Shown: piece by piece, positions 47,955 through 55,415 of the stretch
How the letters are laid out: each line of letters starts with the position of its first letter
How positions within the stretch are numbered: the stretch's first letter is position 1
DNA from: Pseudosulfitobacter pseudonitzschiae
GTDB taxonomy: Bacteria; Pseudomonadota; Alphaproteobacteria; Rhodobacterales; Rhodobacteraceae
Length of the DNA stretch: 64,000 nucleotides
Assembly (NCBI RefSeq): GCF_002222635.1
Contig: NZ_CP022417.1
Coordinates: 62,001-126,000, forward strand
Direction: 5' to 3'
The notes under the pieces: generated by a model
The model's input: the letters and a program-made list of their open reading frames with translations, nothing else
Told to the model about the DNA's origin: nothing
The model's database searches: none
Position numbers and translations under genes: made by a program

Positions 47955-49135
47955 GCTGCACTCTCCAAGCCGCAGGCAGCGGCGATTTCAGCCTCGTTAA
48001 GACCAGCCGCCGACAGAACCGCGTGTGTATCCGCGCCGATTGCAGCAATGTCGAGCGGACCAGCCACAACAGGCTGGTCGTCAATTTCAAACGGCATAAC
48101 AGGTGCACGATAGGTGTCGCCCTCGGGCAGGGTCGATGTAAAAAGCCCGCCGGGTCGTGTGACGTGCGGATCGTCGTACATCTCGGCCGGACGGTGGATA
48201 GGCGAGAAAGGAATACCTGCATCCTCGAACACCTCGATGAGATCGGAAAACGACCGGCCACTGACCGCTTTGGCCACAACCGGAATGGTGCGGTCACGGG
48301 CTTCGATCTGGTCCATTCTGGTCTGCAAGGCCGGATCATCGCGCAGTACATCCAGCCCCAGAATATTGCACAGCGTCACCCACTGCCCTTCGGTCACGGC
48401 ACCAATGAACATCTGCCGTCCCTCGGATGTCTCGAAGATGTCATAGACGGGCCAGGAAAATTCGCGCTCGGGCATCGGAGGTGCCTCGCGGCCTTCGATG
48501 TCGAACTGCACCATATGCTGAGCAACAAGCAAAAGGCAGTTTTCGAAAAGACCCGTGCGCAGCACATGCCCCTGTCCATCCTTCTCGCGTTGCAGCAACG
48601 CAGCAAGGACCGCAAAGGCACCAAAAAGACCACCCATGATGTCATTCGCGGATGAGCCGATACGCAATGGCCGCCCTGTGGGGCCGGTCATATAGGCCAT
48701 GCCCGTCATCATCTGCACAACCTCGTCCATCGCTGTCCGGTTCTCGTATGGTCCCTTCAGGAACCCTTTGAGCGACGACACAATCAGACGGGGATAGCGG
48801 GCTTTCAGCACCTCTGGTGCAAAGCCCATCTTGGCAAGGGATTGATCCCGGAAATTCTCGACAAAGATATCCGCGCCCTCAAGAAGCCGGTGCAGCGCTT
48901 CTTTCCCAGCATCTGATTTCAGATCAAGCGTGATACTCTTCTTGCCGCGGTTGAAGGTTGGGTAGAATCCACGCCCCATTCCGGTCAGCGCGCGGGTCTT
49001 GTCGCCCTCCGGCGGTTCGACCTTGATGATTTCGGCACCAAGCATGCCCAAAAACATGCCGCAGGACGGTCCCATGATCATATGCGTCATTTCAACGACG
49101 CGAAGTCCGGCAAGTGGCCTGATGTCAGTGGTCAT
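47951..49135 (-). CDS. CaiB/BaiF-family CoA transferase
   Basis: From ATG 49135 (M-T-T-D-I-R-P-L-A-G-L-R-V-V-E-M-T-H) the product is 394 residues; GGAGG lies about 8 bases upstream. Features of class III CoA transferases are present: M-G-P-S-C-G-M-F-L-G-M-L-G-A-E-I-I-K-V-E (about 22-41), N-R-G-K-K-S (about 69-74) and the catalytic aspartate region S-S-A-N-D-I-M-G-G. It probably activates the imported acid by CoA transfer, feeding the HMG-CoA-lyase homologue. First gene of the five-gene operon, divergent from a LysR regulator. Confidence 0.88.
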   Translation of the reverse strand: MTTDIRPLAGLRVVEMTHMIMGPSCGMFLGMLGAEIIKVEPPEGDKTRALTGMGRGFYPTFNRGKKSITLDLKSDAGKEALHRLLEGADIFVENFRDQSLAKMGFAPEVLKARYPRLIVSSLKGFLKGPYENRTAMDEVVQMMTGMAYMTGPTGRPLRIGSSANDIMGGLFGAFAVLAALLQREKDGQGHVLRTGLFENCLLLVAQHMVQFDIEGREAPPMPEREFSWPVYDIFETSEGRQMFIGAVTEGQWVTLCNILGLDVLRDDPALQTRMDQIEARDRTIPVVAKAVSGRSFSDLIEVFEDAGIPFSPIHRPAEMYDDPHVTRPGGLFTSTLPEGDTYRAPVMPFEIDDQPVVAGPLDIAAIGADTHAVLSAAGLNEAEIAAACGLESAA

Positions 49136-49220
49136 GAAAAATCCTCCCTCCACTGACCATAGCCAATGCCGTGTAAACGGAATATTATAATGTTTCGATG
49201 AAACCCTTCTGGAAAACAGA

Positions 49221-50156
49221 ATGCTTGATACGCGCCAGCTTCAATATTTCAACGCAATCTACGAACATGGATCGCTGGCGCGGGCCTCCATACACCTGCG
49301 TATCGCCGCGTCGGCCCTCAGCCATCATCTTGCCCAGATGGAAACCCGATTCGGCACACCGCTCTTCAGTCGCAAACCAAGAGGCATGGCGCCGACGGCA
49401 GCGGGGCACCGCCTCTACGGACATTCACGTTCCATTCTGCGCGCCATGATCGCCGCCGAGACAGATCTTACAGATGCGGTCGACAAGATTTCGGGGCCGG
49501 TATCGGTTGGTATGTCCTTTTCCGCAGTCAAGGCGATCGGGGTCGCTTTTGTCACTCAGGTGGTGCGCGATTTTCCCAATGTCCAACTGGCCCTGACCGA
49601 GAGCCTTTCTGGTGCAGCACTGCCGCACCTCTTGGCGTCTGACGTCGATATGGCGCTGATCTACAATCCGCCCGCCGATCCCACATTTGAGTCTGAACCG
49701 GTGCTCGAGGAAAAGATGTTTTGCGTGGGCCGCAGCGACATCATCGGTGATACCGAGGATCCGATCACCTTTGCCGAATTGCTGGATTTGCCAATCATCC
49801 TCCTCAGGCAAGGAGTGTCTGCGCGTGCGATCATGGACGATATAACATTGCTAAAAAAGATCGAGACGAGAGCAATCCTGCAAATGAATTCCGTTCAGGC
49901 TATAGCAGGCTCAATCGAGGCCGGGCTTGGCTGTGTGATCGGCACGCGGCTTTTCATGCACGACCAACTGGAACGCGGCACTGTCCGCGCGCGTCCGATC
50001 ATTACACCCGAGCTTTCGCGCACCCTGTATCTCTGCCGTCTCGCGTCCCGACCTCCAACCTTTGCATCCGAAGCCATTCGAGAAATCCTGATTGACCGCG
50101 TTCAGGAAGCCGTCCTGTCGGGGGCTTGGGAGGCGCAGTTGCTACTTCGCGCTTGA
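49221..50156 (+). CDS. LysR-family transcriptional regulator
   Basis: A 311-residue LTTR. The N-terminal HTH (about 1-60) begins M-L-D-T-R-Q-L-Q-Y-F and includes A-R-A-S-I-H-L-R-I-A-A-S-A-L-S-H-H-L; an effector-binding domain follows (about 88-300). It is divergent from the CoA transferase gene (85 bp between starts), so it is the expected activator of the CoA-transferase/lyase/TRAP operon. The AT-rich spacer near 49182-49196 (ATATTATAATG) is a good place for its binding site. Confidence 0.9.
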   Translation: MLDTRQLQYFNAIYEHGSLARASIHLRIAASALSHHLAQMETRFGTPLFSRKPRGMAPTAAGHRLYGHSRSILRAMIAAETDLTDAVDKISGPVSVGMSFSAVKAIGVAFVTQVVRDFPNVQLALTESLSGAALPHLLASDVDMALIYNPPADPTFESEPVLEEKMFCVGRSDIIGDTEDPITFAELLDLPIILLRQGVSARAIMDDITLLKKIETRAILQMNSVQAIAGSIEAGLGCVIGTRLFMHDQLERGTVRARPIITPELSRTLYLCRLASRPPTFASEAIREILIDRVQEAVLSGAWEAQLLLRA

Positions 50157-50196
50157 TAATGGTTGTGACAAACCACGCAGCGTTCAGGGTACAGCG

Positions 50197-50355
50197 ACGC
50201 ATCTACCCATCAAGACGTCATTGCGCCTGTCCGACTTCGACAGTGATGGAACCGAGCAGATCGAAGTTGGCGAACGTATAGTCGTCAGTGGTGAATTCTA
50301 TCTCTTCGAAGATGCGGAAATAAAATTCGTGGCCTTAACGACCCTCTCGGGCTGA
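50197..50355 (+). pseudogene. Possible 3' remnant of an RND/CusB-like adaptor gene
   Basis: An open frame ends at 50355 with no credible start. Its last part (about 30 residues containing I-E-V-G-E-R-I-V-V-S-G-E-F) resembles the C-terminal E-G-x-x-V-V-x-S-G-x-F block of heavy-metal RND periplasmic adaptors. A hairpin follows 3 bp after the stop (50359-50379). This suggests that the end of a gene and its terminator survive after a deletion. The match is short, so this is tentative. Confidence 0.3.
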
Positions 50356-50358
50356 CGT

Positions 50359-50379
50359 CGAGGATGCCGCCCATCCTCG
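50359..50379 (+). terminator. Hairpin after the remnant ORF
   Basis: CGAGGATG (50359-50366) and CATCCTCG (50372-50379) form a perfect 8-bp stem with a 5-base loop. It has no clear T tract. It could end the remnant gene's transcript or that of the LysR gene. Confidence 0.45.
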
Positions 50380-50511
50380 GGCGTGCCCGTGGACGGTTAT
50401 GTTTCGCTTCAATGACATTCCCGCACCAATATCAAGCCCGCCAGTGTCACCCAGCCCGCTTCTCGAGTATCTTTCGGGTCATCTGGTTACTCGCGTTTGC
50501 AGTCTTCACCC

Positions 50512-51471
50512 CTACATCCCGTTCGAGAACAGAAACACCATATAGCTCGCGTAGGCGACCAGCATCAGCACGCCCCAGAGGCGTCCAATCGACTGGGTCG
50601 CGAACAGCAGCACCAGCATCAGCAGGCTGGCCCCCAGCATGACCGGCGTGTCGATCGTGCGGAACCGTTCGGTGACTTCGATGGGCTGGATCACCACCGT
50701 AACGCCAAGAATCGCAAGGATATTGAAAATGTTGGAGCCGATCACATTGCCCAGAACCACATCCGCATGACGCCGGATCGCGGCGACGATGGCAGTGGCA
50801 AGTTCGGGCAGTGACGTGCCGATGGCGACCAGCGACAGACCGATGACGGCGTCCGGAACTCCGAAGTCGCGCGCGATGTTCACCGCGCCTTCGACCAGCA
50901 TATCCGCGCCGAACACCAGCGCCGCAATGCCGCCAATGACAAGAACTGGCGCCAACCACGGACGCGGCAGGGGGATATCCTCAAACTCTTCAACCTCGTG
51001 CTGATACGTCTTTGCAGCGCGATTGCGTTTTTCCAGCCAGTAGCTGGCATAAAGATAGCCAGCCAGCACCACCAGCATCGCGATCCCTTCGATGCGGGTG
51101 ATGATGGCGCCCTGAACCAGCGCAAAGGCTGCAAGGGACACAATCGTGGCCACCAGCGCTTCGCGCACCGCTGTCCGCTCCCACCCGACAATCGGCGTGA
51201 TCAGGGCCGCCACGCCCACGATCAGCAGGATATTGGCGATGTTCGATCCGACAACGTTGCCAAGCGCGATCTCTGGCGCGCCATCAAGTGCAGCGTTGAC
51301 CGACACCAGCAATTCCGGCGTCGAGGTGCCAAAACCAACGATGACAAGCCCGATCAGAAGCTTTGAAATACCCATCCGTTCGGCGATGGCAACAGACCCC
51401 CGAACCAACCCTTCGCCACCCACAAAAAGAAGAACAAGGCCAGCGGCCACGAGAAGGAGGTCGTATTGCAT
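50512..51471 (-). CDS. Calcium/sodium antiporter (CaCA family, YrbG-like)
   Basis: From ATG 51471 (M-Q-Y-D-L-L-L-V-A-A-G-L-V-L-L) the product is 319 residues; AGGA is upstream. Two inverted alpha repeats are obvious: G-F-G-T-S-T-P-E-L plus G-N-V-V-G-S-N-I-A-N and A-I-G-T-S-L-P-E-L plus G-N-V-I-G-S-N-I-F-N. These are the ion-binding motifs of Na+/Ca2+ exchangers. About ten helices are predicted. It is monocistronic and its promoter side faces IS630 copy 2, whose left end is 188 bp upstream of the start. Confidence 0.92.
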   Translation of the reverse strand: MQYDLLLVAAGLVLLFVGGEGLVRGSVAIAERMGISKLLIGLVIVGFGTSTPELLVSVNAALDGAPEIALGNVVGSNIANILLIVGVAALITPIVGWERTAVREALVATIVSLAAFALVQGAIITRIEGIAMLVVLAGYLYASYWLEKRNRAAKTYQHEVEEFEDIPLPRPWLAPVLVIGGIAALVFGADMLVEGAVNIARDFGVPDAVIGLSLVAIGTSLPELATAIVAAIRRHADVVLGNVIGSNIFNILAILGVTVVIQPIEVTERFRTIDTPVMLGASLLMLVLLFATQSIGRLWGVLMLVAYASYMVFLFSNGM

Positions 51472-51661
51472 TCCTGGTCCTGTCAGACAAAATCCGGCAT
51501 CCATGCGCCGTGTCTGTACTTAAGGTGGCACGCAGGAAAAGAAACGGAAGCCACCGGATAATTCTACAAATTTCGACACTATTTTCTCACCTCCGACGTG
51601 CCGTGGTTGTATTCGCTGGCGCGGATGCAGATTATTCCCGTGAAACGGCAGCCACGCACTA

Positions 51662-52683
51662 AAGCAACCGACTTTTAACCTGAGACATATCCGGCAGCCT
51701 TAAAGTAGTTCCAGCATTCTTCTGGCGAGAATAGATCGCAGATTTCTGTGAGGGCGTGGAACATATCTGTGAATGTTCGAGCGCCGATCCTGCGCAGGTG
51801 TGCTTTGAGTTTGGAGAACGCCATTTCAATTGGGTTCAGGTCGGGGCTGTAGGGCGGCAGGAACAGGAACCAGCATCCGGCTTCGCGCATGGCTTTGGCA
51901 GCGGCGGCATTCTTGTGCGTGGCAAGATTGTCCAGGATGACAACAGTGCCTGGTTCCAGCTCTGGCACCAGCACTTGTTCGACGTAGGCGGCAAAGGCTT
52001 CGCCATCCATCGCGCCTTTGATGACCCATGGCGCGAGCAAGGCATCGGCACTGAGACCCGCGATGAAGGTCTGTGTGCCCCAACTGCCGAAAGGGGCATC
52101 CATGACGAGGCGTTCGCCGCGCTGCGACCATCCGCGCTGTCGAGTCAGGTTGGTTTTGACCGAAGTTTCGTCAATGAACACAACATGGTCTGGCTTAGCC
52201 GAAACGGCTGGCAGACGATGGATGAACCAGTCTTCACGTTGTTTCTTTACACGTGCGCGGCGGCGCTCGGTGGCGACCAGCGTCTTTTTTTGTACGTAAA
52301 GCCAAGCTTGCGCAGAAATCGGCCAATCGCATCAGGGTGCGCCTGTACGCCGGTTGCATCCGACAGAGCACCGGCCAGTTCAGGCATGGTTATGTCGCCG
52401 TCCTGCTCTATCAGTTCGACGAGAAACGACCGATGCGGATCAAGCTTACCCTTGCCGCGGGGGCGGCCCTGGGGTGCGGCTTTTGCTTGTCCAGTTCGCC
52501 GGATCGCAAACCCCCAACGCGCGCCTGTCGCAGGGGACAGCTTCAACCGCAACGCCGCCGCGCGCCCGCTAAACCCTTCTTCAATCAACTTCTGGAACCG
52601 CGCCCGTAGCGCATCTGGCAAAGGTGCTGACATGATCCATCCTCCCAAACTGGATGAATCACAGTTGAAGCCTCAAGGGAATC
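51662..52683 (-). mobile_element. IS630-family insertion sequence, copy 2, main part (interrupted)
   Basis: It is identical to 9660-10681 except for two base changes that I could find (near 52134 and 52142), one of which changes H to R in the transposase. TA at 51660-51661 is the left target duplication. The element stops at 52683 where a 2522-bp IS91-like element has inserted; the missing right end reappears at 55206-55240, followed by TA at 55241-55242. It has the same orientation as copy 1. Confidence 0.9.
51675..52633 (-). CDS. IS630-family transposase, copy 2 (-1 frameshift)
   Basis: It has the same two-frame structure as copy 1: the N-terminal HTH frame starts at ATG 52633 and stops at 52247, the DDE frame ends at 51675, and they are joined by -1 slippage at seven adenines (T7 at 52285-52291). 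One residue differs (L-T-R-Q-R-G-W against Q-H-G-W). The coding sequence is intact because the IS91-like element lies upstream of the start codon, but it separates the gene from its right-end promoter and terminal repeat. Confidence 0.85.
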
Positions 52684-52695
52684 TGGAGGGTTCTG

Positions 52696-52744
52696 TGAGG
52701 TCGCGCGGCGCTAAGGGTGGGGGCTGGCGCTGTGCGCGACCTCA
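52696..52744. repeat. Hairpin in the left tail of the IS91-like element
   Basis: TGAGGTCGCGC (52696-52706) and GCGCGACCTCA (52734-52744) form a perfect 11-bp stem around a 27-base G-rich loop. Rolling-circle elements of the IS91 family use a hairpin near the replication-origin end. The position on the transposase 3' side agrees with that, but it could also be a terminator. Confidence 0.55.
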
Positions 52745-52757
52745 TTGAAGCCGAATT

Positions 52758-52778
52758 GAGCTAACCCGCTGACGCAGG
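52758..52778. repeat. Left inverted repeat of IS91-like module
   Basis: It contains CTAACCCGCTGACGC (52761-52775), the exact reverse complement of 55188-55202. Over 21 bp the two repeats differ at two positions. It lies between the hairpin tail and the 3' side of the transposase gene. Confidence 0.75.
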
Positions 52779-53043
52779 CGCGAGCTATGGGATTAGTGTC
52801 GCGAGGCCGGTTCCAGATTGCCGACTTGGGGGGATACAATGCCACCATACCGGTGAGGGCGAGGCATCAACGTCATCGTTGAGCGAGGTGATTGACGCGT
52901 CCGCCGGCATTTTCGGGCGAGCTTGGCGCAGTGATTTGACACTTCGGACCAGTTGGCAAGGTCTCGGGCATGGGGTTTTCCTACGTCCATCGATGCTAAT
53001 GTCGTGACGTTGATACGATCAATGTGGGGGCGACATTCTATGG
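52779..53043. other. Non-coding 3' region of IS91-like element
   Basis: 265 bp between the left inverted repeat and the transposase stop. No convincing ORF; the short open frames here are shadows. Confidence 0.5.
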
Positions 53044-54237
53044 TCATGAGGTATCTGGTTGTGGCGGTGACAGCGCGGAACGCCATCGCGGCAGCGTGGC
53101 AGTGATCCGCAGAAAGCCACCACAGCACGGACAGACGGTTGGGTCAAAACGCGGGAACGAGCTAGTCGTTTCGCCCGTGGCGGCGGTTGGATCTGGCTTT
53201 GTCGTGGCCAGTAGCTGGCGAATATTCGCGATCCGGGTCCGGCGACAGCCATTGGCGAGGAAACCATAGTGGCGGATGCGATGAAAGCCGTCCGGTAGAC
53301 TGTGCATGAGGAAGCGGCGGATGAATTCGTGCGGATCAAGCGACATCAGCTTGGGTGCGTTGCCGCAGCGATAATCACGCCAGCGGAAGGTTACGCTGGT
53401 CTCGTTGGCGCTGACCAGGCGGCTGTTGGCGATGGCAACTCGGTGAGTATAGCGGCCGAGATAGGCGAGGACATGTTCGGGCGACCCGAACGGTGGCTTC
53501 GAATAGACGACCCAGTTCTTGCGACGCAATTGCCGAGTTGCGGCCTTGAATGCCTCGGCGTCACCAAGGCTGTCGAGCCCGCCAGAGAAGCGCAATTGCC
53601 CGGCCGAATGTGCCGCCTGAAGCCGCTCGAGGAACAGCCGCCGGAACAGGCGTGAGAGGACGCGGATGGGCAGGAAGAAGTTCGGTCGGCAGCCGAGCCA
53701 GCGTCCATCGGGAGAGAGAGCGCCGCCCGGAACGAGGCAATGAATATGCGGATGATGGGTGAGCGCCTGACCCCATGTGTGAAGAATGGCCAGGAACCCG
53801 ATCTTGCCGCCGAGATGCTTGGAATCGGCGGCAATGGTCTTGAGCGTCGCGGCGGCGGCGTCGAATAGGATCGCATAGACGATCGCTTTGTTGTGAAAGG
53901 CGATCTCGGCGACTTCGGCCGGCACTGTGAAAACGACGTGGAAATAGGGCACTGGCAGCAGATCGGCCTGACGGTCGGCAAGCCACCGTTCACGCGTCGC
54001 GCTTTGGCATTTGGGGCAATGCCGGTTGCGACAGGAGTTGTAGACGACACGAGTATGCGCACAGTCCTCGCAGGCTTCGACATGGCCGCCGAGCGCGGCG
54101 GTCCGGCAAAGCTCGATCGCCGACATGACGCGGCGTTCCACGCGGCCGATATGGCCGTCATTGGCAGAACGATAGGCATGACCATGGCAACGAAAAATAT
54201 CCGCCACCTCCAGTTCGGAGCGCATCGCTGCGCTCAA
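53044..54237 (-). CDS. IS91-family transposase (HUH rolling-circle type)
   Basis: A 397-residue transposase. The N-terminal zinc ribbon has C-E-D-C and C-R-N-R-H-C-P-K-C. The HUH metal motif is H-P-H-I-H-C-L-V-P-G-G (about 158-168), followed later by the tyrosine region L-A-Y-L-G-R-Y-T-H-R. The start may be TTG 54237, which overlaps the recombinase stop (TTGA), or ATG 54225 (M-R-S-E-L-E-V-A-D-I-F-R). This class moves single-stranded DNA by rolling-circle transposition. Confidence 0.88.
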   Translation of the reverse strand: MSAAMRSELEVADIFRCHGHAYRSANDGHIGRVERRVMSAIELCRTAALGGHVEACEDCAHTRVVYNSCRNRHCPKCQSATRERWLADRQADLLPVPYFHVVFTVPAEVAEIAFHNKAIVYAILFDAAAATLKTIAADSKHLGGKIGFLAILHTWGQALTHHPHIHCLVPGGALSPDGRWLGCRPNFFLPIRVLSRLFRRLFLERLQAAHSAGQLRFSGGLDSLGDAEAFKAATRQLRRKNWVVYSKPPFGSPEHVLAYLGRYTHRVAIANSRLVSANETSVTFRWRDYRCGNAPKLMSLDPHEFIRRFLMHSLPDGFHRIRHYGFLANGCRRTRIANIRQLLATTKPDPTAATGETTSSFPRFDPTVCPCCGGFLRITATLPRWRSALSPPQPDTS

Positions 54238-55103
54238 TTCGGCGGCACCACCTCCAGCGTCAGGCGGTCGAATGGACTCTGCGTCTTGGAGATCGTCGTC
54301 GCTGCGACATGCGTATATCGAGCTGTGGTCGAGAGGTTGCTGTGCCCCAACAACACTTGGATGATCCGGATATCCGTGCCGCTTTCGAGCAGATGTGTCG
54401 CGAAGCTGTGGCGCAGCGTATGCACGCTGACCCGCTTGATCAGACCTGCCGCCTTGGTTGCAGACCGGCAGGCCGCATGGAGCACCTGAACGTCGATCGG
54501 CTTGTCACCTCGTCCGGGGAACAGCCACCTCTCGGGACGAGCAAGCCGCCAATAGGTCCGCAGAACCTCGAGGAGCTGAGGCGAAAGCATGACCGTACGA
54601 TCCTTGGCGCCCTTGCCGTGGCGAACCTGGATCAACATCCGGTCGCTGTCGATATCGCCAATCTTCAGGTTGACCGTCTCGGACGCGCGGAGCCCGGCGG
54701 CATAGGCAGTCGTCAATGCGGCGCGTGCCTTGAGAGATGGCACAGCCTCCAGAAAGCGGACCACCTCATTGGCGCTCAGGATATCGGGGAGCTTACGAGG
54801 CGTTCGGGCATAGGCGATACGCTCTGGGATCTCTGCCCGATCCAGCGTGACGCCGTAAAAGAAGCGCAGCGCGCACACCGTCTGGTTCAGTGCGCCCCAG
54901 GAAACCCCCTGCGATACGAGATAAACTTGGAAGGCGCGCACATCCTCAAGGCCCAGTTGATCGGGCGACCGGCCGTGGAACTGGCTAAACCGCTTGACCG
55001 CGTGAATGTAGGAGCGTTGCGTCGCGGGTGACAGGTTGCGCAGGCTCATGTCGTCAATCATACGACGACGCAGCGGGCTCACCGCTGCCGTGGCATTAGT
55101 CAT
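54234..55103 (-). CDS. Tyrosine recombinase accompanying the IS91-family transposase
   Basis: From ATG 55103 (M-T-N-A-T-A-A-V-S-P-L) the product is 289 residues; AGGAG is about 10 bases upstream. An N-terminal SAM-like DNA-binding domain (about 15-95) precedes a catalytic domain with R (A-A-G-L-R-A-S-E), H-x-x-R (H-T-L-R-H-S-F-A), late H (L-G-H-S-N-L-S-T-T) and Y (A-R-Y-T-H-V). Such phage-integrase-like genes are commonly found next to IS91-type transposase genes. No phage genes are nearby. Confidence 0.87.
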   Translation of the reverse strand: MTNATAAVSPLRRRMIDDMSLRNLSPATQRSYIHAVKRFSQFHGRSPDQLGLEDVRAFQVYLVSQGVSWGALNQTVCALRFFYGVTLDRAEIPERIAYARTPRKLPDILSANEVVRFLEAVPSLKARAALTTAYAAGLRASETVNLKIGDIDSDRMLIQVRHGKGAKDRTVMLSPQLLEVLRTYWRLARPERWLFPGRGDKPIDVQVLHAACRSATKAAGLIKRVSVHTLRHSFATHLLESGTDIRIIQVLLGHSNLSTTARYTHVAATTISKTQSPFDRLTLEVVPPN

Positions 55104-55184
55104 GGGATGGTCTCCTGGTTGAGGGTTGGTCGAGCAACCAAACCTTCTCATCAGGAGGCCATTCCGGCCAATACTAACGCCTCT

Positions 55185-55205
55185 CCCGCGTCAGCGGGTT
55201 AGTTC
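55185..55205. repeat. Right inverted repeat of IS91-like module
   Basis: It contains GCGTCAGCGGGTTAG (55188-55202), the reverse complement of the left repeat core, and ends with GTTC at the junction with IS630 sequence. GTTC is a tetranucleotide associated with IS91-family ends or targets. Confidence 0.75.
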
Positions 55206-55240
55206 AATCCCTTTCGATTCAAGTTTTGCGTCGGACGCTT
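55206..55240 (-). mobile_element. Detached right end of IS630 copy 2
   Basis: These 35 bp are identical to 10678-10712, the terminal part of copy 1, including the inverted repeat end; TA follows at 55241-55242. Their separation from 52683 by the IS91-like element proves the order of events: IS630 first, IS91-like second. Confidence 0.9.
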
Positions 55241-55242
55241 TA

Positions 55243-55317
55243 AGTGCCCCAAAATTTACGGCTATCAATCACAATCTCAGGTTGCGCTTCGCCGGCATCG
55301 TGAACGGCCACTTTCAT
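55243..55317 (-). pseudogene. Short ORF abutting IS630 copy 2, possible truncated gene start
   Basis: ATG 55317 with GAGGG upstream begins a 25-codon frame (M-K-V-A-V-H-D-A-G-E-A-Q-P-E) that runs straight to the IS630 target duplication and stops there. It looks like the 5' end of a gene cut by the insertion. However, simple removal of the IS would also give a stop codon (TAG), so the right-hand flank may itself be rearranged. The product is not recognised. Confidence 0.25.
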
Positions 55318-55415
55318 GGATCGAACCCTCTATGCAAAACTTTTGGGCGTTTTGGTAAATTACGCGGTACAGCAGCACGCACATACGGTTAACCAAGCCT
55401 TGTTTCAGACGCAGG

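Larger units (their letters stand above)
52684..55205 (-). mobile_element. IS91-like element with tyrosine recombinase, nested in IS630 copy 2
   Basis: Comparison with IS630 copy 1 defines the insert precisely: IS sequence stops after 52683 and resumes at 55206, with AATC on both sides (52680-52683, 55206-55209) as a 4-bp repeat or junction homology. It carries an IS91-type transposase and a tyrosine recombinase, both leftward. A 21-bp inverted repeat (2 mismatches) lies at 52758-52778 and 55185-55205. The right copy is at the very end, but the left copy is 74 bp inside, leaving a tail with an 11-bp hairpin. Confidence 0.82.

Noticed and set aside
52684-52757. Integron attC site in the hairpin tail
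   Set aside because: The hairpin is a simple 11-bp stem without the paired R and L boxes of attC, and the recombinase is not of the IntI type as far as I can see.
54234-55103. Prophage integrase
   Set aside because: No phage structural or regulatory genes, tRNA or att sites are nearby. The gene overlaps an IS91-type transposase inside a defined 2.5-kb element.
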